64,000 nt of DNA from Serratia fonticola (GTDB taxonomy: Bacteria > Pseudomonadota > Gammaproteobacteria > Enterobacterales > Enterobacteriaceae): positions 1,364,001 to 1,428,000 of the forward strand of contig NZ_CP011254.1 of NCBI RefSeq assembly GCF_001006005.1, given 5' to 3'. The position numbers were made by a program, and so were the translations under genes. The notes beneath the pieces are model-generated. The model was not told where the DNA came from. It saw only the letters and a list, made by a program, of their open reading frames with translations, and made no database searches. Positions 58,781 through 64,000 of this stretch are shown here, piece by piece (positions within the stretch are counted from its first letter, which is position 1; each line of letters opens with the position of its first letter).

Positions 58781-59026
58781 ATTGGGGCGTAGCTGAAACT
58801 GTGATCTCAGGCACTTTTTAAGCCCCCTTGCGTGCGGTAAGAAAGCCCATCGATATTACCGGTGAGCATAAAATCGACGGCAAACCTCAGGACGTTAGCA
58901 CAGTTATGATAGCTGATGAAGTTTTGTACTTGTCCACTCACAGCCGAAAAACAGGGTAATTTCTGAGGGTAATCAGGCGCGATGTAAAGCGCAGTTAGAG
59001 CGGAACCGGGGGCAAACATAAAAAAG

Positions 59027-59042
59027 TGTGATCAATAGCAAT
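59027..59042. promoter_or_regulatory. CRP-like site of the malT promoter
   Basis: TGTGATCAATAGCAAT keeps the left CRP half (TGTGA), and the right half with its flank resembles that of the E. coli malT site. It lies about 190 bases before the malT ATG. CRP activation of malT is known in E. coli and inferred here. Confidence 0.55.
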
Positions 59043-59225
59043 TTAACTTCAAGCCAAAGCGCAAGCTTGTTGCATTACCGTTGACGATGTTCGAAGTTAA
59101 AGAGGGGGATTAATTACGAGCTACAAAATAATTAACTCAACCCGGTCCCGAGACAGGAACACGGTGAAATAAATCCTTCGGGCAGTCCTTCGGCGGCGGG
59201 AACCGCACTTTACACCTGGAATATT

Positions 59226-61940
59226 ATGCTGATCCCATCAAAACTGAGCCGTCCGGTACGGCTGCAAAATACCGTGGTACGCGATCGTCTGCTGGCGAAG
59301 CTGGCCGGTGCGGCGAACTATCGCCTGACATTGGTCAATTGCCCGGCAGGCTACGGTAAGACCACGCTGGTGGCACAATGGGCTGCGGGCAAATCGGATC
59401 TGGGGTGGTACTCCCTGGACGAGAGCGACAACCAGCCGGAGCGCTTCGCCAGCTATCTGATCGCCGCGCTGCAACAGGCCACCACTGGCCACTGCGTGAA
59501 AAGCGAGGCATTAAGCCAGAAGCACCAATACGCCAACCTTTCGGCGCTGTTTGCCCAGCTGTTTATCGAGCTGTCTGACTGGCACCAGCCGCTGTACCTG
59601 GTGATCGACGATTACCACCTGATCACCAATGACCAGATCCATGAAGCGATGCGTTTCTTCCTGCGCCACCAGCCAGAAAACCTGACGCTGCTGATCCTTT
59701 CCCGCACCCTGCCTTCCCTGGGGATTGCCAATCTTCGCGTACGCGATCAGCTGTTAGAGCTGAGCACGCGCCAGTTGGCTTTTAATCATCAGGAGGCGAA
59801 ACAGTTCTTTGACTGCCGCCTTACCTCCCCGCTGGAGCACAATGACAGCAGCCGTCTGTGTGACGAAGTGGAGGGCTGGGCAACCGCCTTGCAGCTAATC
59901 GCGCTCTCCGCCCGTCAATCCACCTCTTCCGCTCAGCAATCTGCCAAACGTCTGGCCGGGCTGAACGCCAGCCACCTGTCCGATTATCTGGTGGATGAGG
60001 TGCTGGATCGCGTCGATGCCGATGCCCGCGCGTTCCTGTTGCGCTGCTCGGTACTGCGTTCGATGAATGACGCGTTGATCGTTCGCCTGACCGGAGAAGA
60101 CAACGGCCAGCAGCGCCTGGAAGAGCTTGAGCGCCAGGGCCTGTTTATTCACCGCATGGACGACACCGGCGAATGGTTCTGTTTCCATCCGCTGTTTGCC
60201 TCATTCCTGCGCCAGCGTTGCCAGTGGGAATTGGCGCTGGAACTGCCAGGCCTGCACCATGCGGCGGCGGAAGGTTGGCTGGCGCTCGGGTACCCGGCGG
60301 AAGCCATTCACCATGCGTTGGCAGCCAGCGATGTCAGCATGTTACGCGATATCCTGTTGCAACATGCCTGGTCGTTGTTCCATCACAGCGAACTGGCCTT
60401 GCTGGAAGAGTGTCTGAATGCCCTGCCGTACGAACGGCTGATCCAGAACCCGAAACTGGCCCTGCTGCAAGCCTGGCTGGCACAAAGCCAGCATCGTTAC
60501 AGCGAAGTGAATACCCAGCTGGAACGCGCCGAACAGGCCATGCTCCAGCAAAAGATCGTCATTGACCAGACTCTGCATGCTGAATTTGACGCGCTGCGTG
60601 CTCAGGTGGCAATCAACGCCGGTAAACCGGAAGAGGCCGAACGGCTGGCCACCGAGGCGCTGAAATTCCTGCCGCTATCCAGCTATTACAGCCGCATCGT
60701 GGCCACCTCGGTCACCGGTGAGGTTCACCACTGCAAGGGGGAACTGGCACGCGCGTTGCCCATGATGCAGCAAACCGAACAGATGGCCCGCCGCCATCAG
60801 GCTTATCACTATGCGCTGTGGGCGCTGTTGCAGCAGAGCGAAATTCTGATCGCGCAAGGGTTCCTGCAAGCCGCCTATGAAACGCAGGATAAGGCCTTCG
60901 AACTGGTGCGTGAACAGCATCTGGAGCAGTTACCGATGCACGAGTTCCTGCTGCGTATCCGCTCACAGGTGCTCTGGTCGTGGTCACGATTGGATGAAGC
61001 CGAAGAAGCGGCACGTGAAGGGCTGAAGGTGTTGGCTAACTACCAGCCGCAGCAGCAGTTGCAATGCCTGGCGATGTTGGCGAAATGCTCGCTGGCGCGT
61101 GGCGATCTGGATAATGCCAATGCTCACCTGCTGCGCAGCGAAGTCCTGCTACATGGCTCACAATATCACCGAGACTGGCTGACCAATGCCGATAAACCAA
61201 GGGTGATCCACTGGCAGATGACCGGGGACACTACCGCTGCGGCCAATTGGCTGCGCCATACTGAAAAACCGGGGATGGCCAACAACCACTTTACGCAGGG
61301 GCAATGGCGTAATATCGCCCGCGTGCAGATCCTGCTCGGCCAGTACGAAGAAGCCGAAGTGGTGTTGGACGAGCTGAACGAAAATGCTCGCCGCCTGCGG
61401 TTGGTGAGCGATCTCAACCGTAATCTGCTGCTCAGTAACCACCTCTACTGGCAGATGGACCGCAAAGTGGATGCCCAGCGCGCGCTGATAGAATCGCTCT
61501 CGCTGGCTAATCGCACCGGGTTTATCAGCCACTTTGTGATCGAGGGAGAGGCTATGGCGCAGCAGCTGCGTCAACTGATCCAGCTCAACACGCTGCCGGA
61601 GATGGAACAGCATCGCGCCCAGCGCATTCTGCGCGATATTAACCAGCATCACCGGCACAAGTTCGCCCATTTTGACGAGAACTTCGTCGATAAGCTGCTA
61701 ACTCACCCGCAAGTGCCGGAGCTGATCCGCACCAGCCCGCTGACACAGCGTGAATGGCAGGTATTGGGCCTGATTTACTCCGGTTACAGCAACGATCAGA
61801 TCGCCGGGGAACTGGCCGTGGCGGCCACCACCATCAAAACCCATATCCGTAATCTGTACCAGAAACTGGGGGTCGCACATCGGCAGGAAGCGGTGCAGCA
61901 GGCGCAGCAGTTGCTGAAAATGATGGGTTATGGCGCATAG
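59226..61940 (+). CDS. malT: Maltose regulon activator MalT
   Basis: A 904-residue STAND-class activator (E. coli 901). Walker A is PAGYGKTT at 40-47 and the next NTPase segment is [12 protein letters not shown] winged-helix and TPR-like sensor region that binds maltotriose occupies the middle. A LuxR-type helix-turn-helix closes the protein ([37 protein letters not shown]). It would activate malPQ and, elsewhere, the malEFG/malK operons. Confidence 0.97.
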   Translation: MLIPSKLSRPVRLQNTVVRDRLLAKLAGAANYRLTLVNCPAGYGKTTLVAQWAAGKSDLGWYSLDESDNQPERFASYLIAALQQATTGHCVKSEALSQKHQYANLSALFAQLFIELSDWHQPLYLVIDDYHLITNDQIHEAMRFFLRHQPENLTLLILSRTLPSLGIANLRVRDQLLELSTRQLAFNHQEAKQFFDCRLTSPLEHNDSSRLCDEVEGWATALQLIALSARQSTSSAQQSAKRLAGLNASHLSDYLVDEVLDRVDADARAFLLRCSVLRSMNDALIVRLTGEDNGQQRLEELERQGLFIHRMDDTGEWFCFHPLFASFLRQRCQWELALELPGLHHAAAEGWLALGYPAEAIHHALAASDVSMLRDILLQHAWSLFHHSELALLEECLNALPYERLIQNPKLALLQAWLAQSQHRYSEVNTQLERAEQAMLQQKIVIDQTLHAEFDALRAQVAINAGKPEEAERLATEALKFLPLSSYYSRIVATSVTGEVHHCKGELARALPMMQQTEQMARRHQAYHYALWALLQQSEILIAQGFLQAAYETQDKAFELVREQHLEQLPMHEFLLRIRSQVLWSWSRLDEAEEAAREGLKVLANYQPQQQLQCLAMLAKCSLARGDLDNANAHLLRSEVLLHGSQYHRDWLTNADKPRVIHWQMTGDTTAAANWLRHTEKPGMANNHFTQGQWRNIARVQILLGQYEEAEVVLDELNENARRLRLVSDLNRNLLLSNHLYWQMDRKVDAQRALIESLSLANRTGFISHFVIEGEAMAQQLRQLIQLNTLPEMEQHRAQRILRDINQHHRHKFAHFDENFVDKLLTHPQVPELIRTSPLTQREWQVLGLIYSGYSNDQIAGELAVAATTIKTHIRNLYQKLGVAHRQEAVQQAQQLLKMMGYGA

Positions 61941-62326
61941 TTTTAAAAGCAGATCAGTAGGTTAAGCCCGGTGTAGCGCCCCTCACCCTAACCCTCTCCC
62001 ACAGGGAGAGGGGACCGAACGTGCCACATTTGACAACTGCGTTCGACCCTAAATCCGTAAGGGGTGACTGTACACAGCTGGTTTCATCTTTACTCCACTG
62101 CCTTGCTCTCTATTTTTGTCATCCTGGGTGATTTCCCAAGATGAGCATTAATCCTCCTTTTATTAAGTAACCTATAGTTTAGAGAATATATAGAGCCTGA
62201 TACATCCACCAAATAAATAGGTCGAGTGATTTCACTGGCGGTTAATCTAAAGCCCGCCGGTTTTCTCATGACATTATCGTTTCATCTGGGTACTATTGCG
62301 GCAAATTTCCATAGGGAGTTGGGATT
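61941..62326. other. Intergenic region between malT and the barrel gene
   Basis: 386 bases without a gene. The first part has the CCCTCTCCC repeat (61979-62016); 62150-62230 is AT-rich (AGAATATATAGAG) and probably contains the promoter of the next gene. No clear malT terminator apart from the repeat hairpin. Confidence 0.55.
61979..62016. repeat. CCCTCTCCC hairpin repeat, copy 3
   Basis: CCCCTCACCCTAACCCTCTC then the same stem as at 13728 (CCCTCTCCC, ACA, GGGAGAGGG). It lies 38 bases after malT and may act as the 3' end of the malT mRNA. Confidence 0.8.
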
Positions 62327-63316
62327 GTGGCAATAAACAGGAAAACACTTATTGTGGCAGGGATTTATCTTGCCACCTCTCCGGCCATTGCGAGCACGGA
62401 AACCCTCATAGATTATAGTTCTCGGCCCGACGCCGGGGTTTATCTGGGGAATCAGGTTGCCGCATCAACGTTATTTTCTCATACCCTGCACCAAAGAAAG
62501 ACCGCGCCAGGGGACAGTCAATTCTGGATGCGAGTTTCGGGTTATCACAGCAAGGATCTGAGCGCGGGCGATAACGGCTTACCCGTCGATATGGATCGTC
62601 AGGTCTTTATGCTTGGCGGCGATTTGCTGGCCTTGGATAACAACAAAGAAGAGTGGACGGCAGGCCTGATGACTGGCTACGGCCACGCCAAGAGCAGCGC
62701 TAACAACGCCACCCTCTCATCCGAAGGTAAAGTCGACGGCTATTCTATCGGCGCTTACAGCACCTGGTATCAGGATAAGAAAAAGCATTCTGGGGCGTAT
62801 GTGGATACCTGGCTGCAATATGCCTGGTTTAACAACAGCGTGACCTATGCCCAAGGCAAGCAGAATTATGACAGCACCGACTTTAGCGCCTCGCTGGAAA
62901 CCGGCTATGCCTTGCAGCCTTTTTCGGCACTCGAGTTGATTATCGAACCACAGCTGCAGATTATTTATAACCGCTTTGATGCCGATAATTATCAGGATCC
63001 GGCAGGCGTCTATATTCATCAGGCCGATGCGCCAAACTTTACTTCACGCGTCGGCATTCGCTGGTACAGCGATCAAGACGATTATACTACCGCCTATCTC
63101 GCCACCAACTGGTGGCATAATAGTGGCAAGAACACGGTCAATTTTAATGATACGCGGGTAGAATCCAATTCGCTGGATGATCTGTTTGAGGTCAAGTTAG
63201 GCCTGCATTCGCCTAGTACTTACAACATGCAGCTGTGGTTTGAAGGCGGGATCACCATGGGAGCCAACAGCTACCAGGATTACGGCGGCACCTTGGGTGT
63301 GAGCTATCGCTGGTAA
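62327..63316 (+). CDS. Autotransporter-type outer-membrane beta-barrel protein without passenger (GTG start)
   Basis: A 329-residue exported protein. The signal peptide is MAINRKTLIVAGIYLATSPA with cleavage after AIA or AIAS. From about 60 to the end it is an autotransporter translocator domain: FWMRVSGYHSKDLS, alternating strands such as YSIGAYSTWYQDKKKHSGAY, SASLETGYAL, and a final strand ending GVSYRW, with the aromatic C-terminal residue that outer-membrane barrels need. Only about 40 residues lie between the signal and the barrel, so no real passenger exists. Start is GTG with GGGAG about 10 bases upstream. Neither neighbour (malT, glpE) is functionally linked. I assign no function beyond the fold. 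Confidence 0.82.
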   Translation: MAINRKTLIVAGIYLATSPAIASTETLIDYSSRPDAGVYLGNQVAASTLFSHTLHQRKTAPGDSQFWMRVSGYHSKDLSAGDNGLPVDMDRQVFMLGGDLLALDNNKEEWTAGLMTGYGHAKSSANNATLSSEGKVDGYSIGAYSTWYQDKKKHSGAYVDTWLQYAWFNNSVTYAQGKQNYDSTDFSASLETGYALQPFSALELIIEPQLQIIYNRFDADNYQDPAGVYIHQADAPNFTSRVGIRWYSDQDDYTTAYLATNWWHNSGKNTVNFNDTRVESNSLDDLFEVKLGLHSPSTYNMQLWFEGGITMGANSYQDYGGTLGVSYRW

Positions 63317-63430
63317 TAATGCTACGGCTGCAAGACGGCGGGGGTAAAGACCCTGCCGTTGCTCTGGTCTAATACCTGCAGAAATTGGATACAATAAAGA
63401 CATTATCCCATTACCCGGTATTTTGCAGTT

Positions 63431-63757
63431 ATGGAACAGTTTGAAACGATCGACGTTGTGCAGGCACACCAACGCCTGAAAGACGGTAGCGCCGCACTGG
63501 TTGATATCCGCGATCCACAAAGCTTTGAAGCTGGGCATACGCCAGGCGCTTTTCATCTGACCAACGCCACCCTGTCCGCCTTTATGCAGCAGAACGAGTT
63601 CGATCGCCCAGTGATGGTCATGTGCTATCACGGCAACAGCAGCCGCAGCGCCGCGCAGTATCTGCTGCATCAGGGGTTTGACGCGGTTTACAGTATTGAT
63701 GGCGGCTTTGAGGCCTGGGCCCGCCAGTTCCCACAGGACGTTGAGACTTCCGCTTGA
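63431..63757 (+). CDS. glpE: Thiosulfate sulfurtransferase GlpE
   Basis: A 108-residue single-domain rhodanese that moves sulphur from thiosulfate to cyanide or thioredoxin. Active-site Cys65 lies in [14 protein letters not shown]; the length equals E. coli. It precedes glpG as in the glpEGR operon. Confidence 0.97.
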   Translation: MEQFETIDVVQAHQRLKDGSAALVDIRDPQSFEAGHTPGAFHLTNATLSAFMQQNEFDRPVMVMCYHGNSSRSAAQYLLHQGFDAVYSIDGGFEAWARQFPQDVETSA

Positions 63758-63915
63758 TCCCCATTAGGCCGCCTTTCTGGGCGGCCAATTGCTGAATTCT
63801 GCACTGTTTTTGTCAGATCCCTTCCCTGCGCTCAGGATTTCAACGGTATAATCAGCCGCCAATGCCATCGGCGGTTTTGCCCGTGGCCAAAGTCATCTAC
63901 TTAGACGGAAAATCT

Positions 63916-64000
63916 ATGGTTCGAGTGATCGCCGTTTCCAACCCTCGCCTGGCGCAGGCCTTTGTCGATTACATGGCAACGCAGGGGGTTGTACTTGAAG
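63916..64000 (+). CDS. glpG: Rhomboid protease GlpG, N-terminus only
   Basis: The frame MVRVIAVSNPRLAQAFVDYM continues to the window edge (28 codons). It matches the cytoplasmic N-terminal domain of GlpG (NPRVAQAFVDYMATQG in E. coli), and the gene order glpE-glpG agrees. The membrane protease domain lies outside the window. Confidence 0.9.
   Translation, partial: MVRVIAVSNPRLAQAFVDYMATQGVVLE

Larger units (their letters stand above)
58634..59225. other. Divergent malPQ-malT regulatory region
   Basis: 592 bases without a gene. It holds a short repeat (58655-58697), three MalT-box-like runs (58729-58780) serving malPQ, and a CRP-like site (59027-59042) serving malT. Confidence 0.75.

Noticed and set aside
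58800..58815. CRP-like run TGTGATCTCAGGCACT upstream of malP
   Set aside because: Only the left half is good, and E. coli malPQ depends on MalT rather than directly on CRP.
63323..63352. Possible ERIC-end fragment after the barrel gene (GGCTGCAAGACGGCGGGGGTA)
   Set aside because: Only one arm is present and it differs at several bases, so I do not list it as a repeat copy.

Overview
The window is a stretch of enterobacterial chromosome, about 64 kb, most likely from Serratia or a close member of the Yersiniaceae. I infer this from the proteins, which read as close homologues of E. coli K-12 proteins at usual lengths. The gene order also follows the E. coli dam/nirB/mrcA/ompB/malPQ region, with lineage-specific insertions. 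I see no rRNA, tRNA, phage, complete insertion sequence, plasmid feature or CRISPR array.

Layout. 1-2171: btsR (cut by the window edge) and btsS, a pyruvate-sensing two-component pair on the minus strand. 2468-3037: ppiA. 3294-7736: a beta-glucoside PTS operon (IIB, IIC, IIA, GH4 6-phospho-beta-glucosidase) followed by its own LacI-type regulator, with a perfect 22-bp palindromic operator in front. 7970-10557: tsgA, then codA on the opposite strand. 10744-16231: nirBDC-cysG, nitrite reduction, nitrite transport and siroheme synthesis, with FNR and NarL/NarP sites spaced as in E. coli. 16354-26679, minus strand: trpS-gph-rpe-dam-damX-aroB-aroK, then hofQ-P-O-N-M, the DNA-uptake/PilMNOPQ-like set. 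26801-36840: mrcA, nudE, igaA-yrfG-hslR-hslO, pckA and a possible 57-residue gene. 36875-42278: envZ-ompR, greB and tex. 42449-47619: an accessory chaperone module made of a DUF1266 protein, a 907-residue membrane J-domain protein and the Hsp70 hscC, inserted between tex and feoABC. 48256-54063: feoABC with a Fur box, a YhcN/DUF1471 secreted protein, bioH, gntX and nfuA. 54137-61940: malQ-malP and the divergent activator malT. 62327-64000: an outer-membrane autotransporter barrel with almost no passenger, glpE and the start of glpG.

How the genes work together. CysG makes the siroheme that NirB needs, and NirC brings in nitrite. GreB, Tex, OmpR/EnvZ, IgaA and Hsp15/Hsp33 form a stress and envelope block. 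MalT activates malPQ, whose promoter carries MalT boxes. The feo promoter carries a Fur box.

Intergenic DNA holds several repeat families. There is one full ERIC element and two or three short relatives that share only its ends. A short palindromic repeat built on a GGGGCGC..GCATGCTGCGCCC core occurs about five times downstream of genes. A CCCTCTCCC/GGGAGAGGG hairpin repeat occurs three times, twice as an inverted pair inside the nir operon. A single unit matching a type I-E CRISPR repeat lies between aroK and aroB.

Most of the window is ordinary core genome. The parts most worth a second look are the chaperone module, the lone CRISPR-like repeat, the passenger-less autotransporter, the LacI-controlled PTS operon and the small gene next to pckA.
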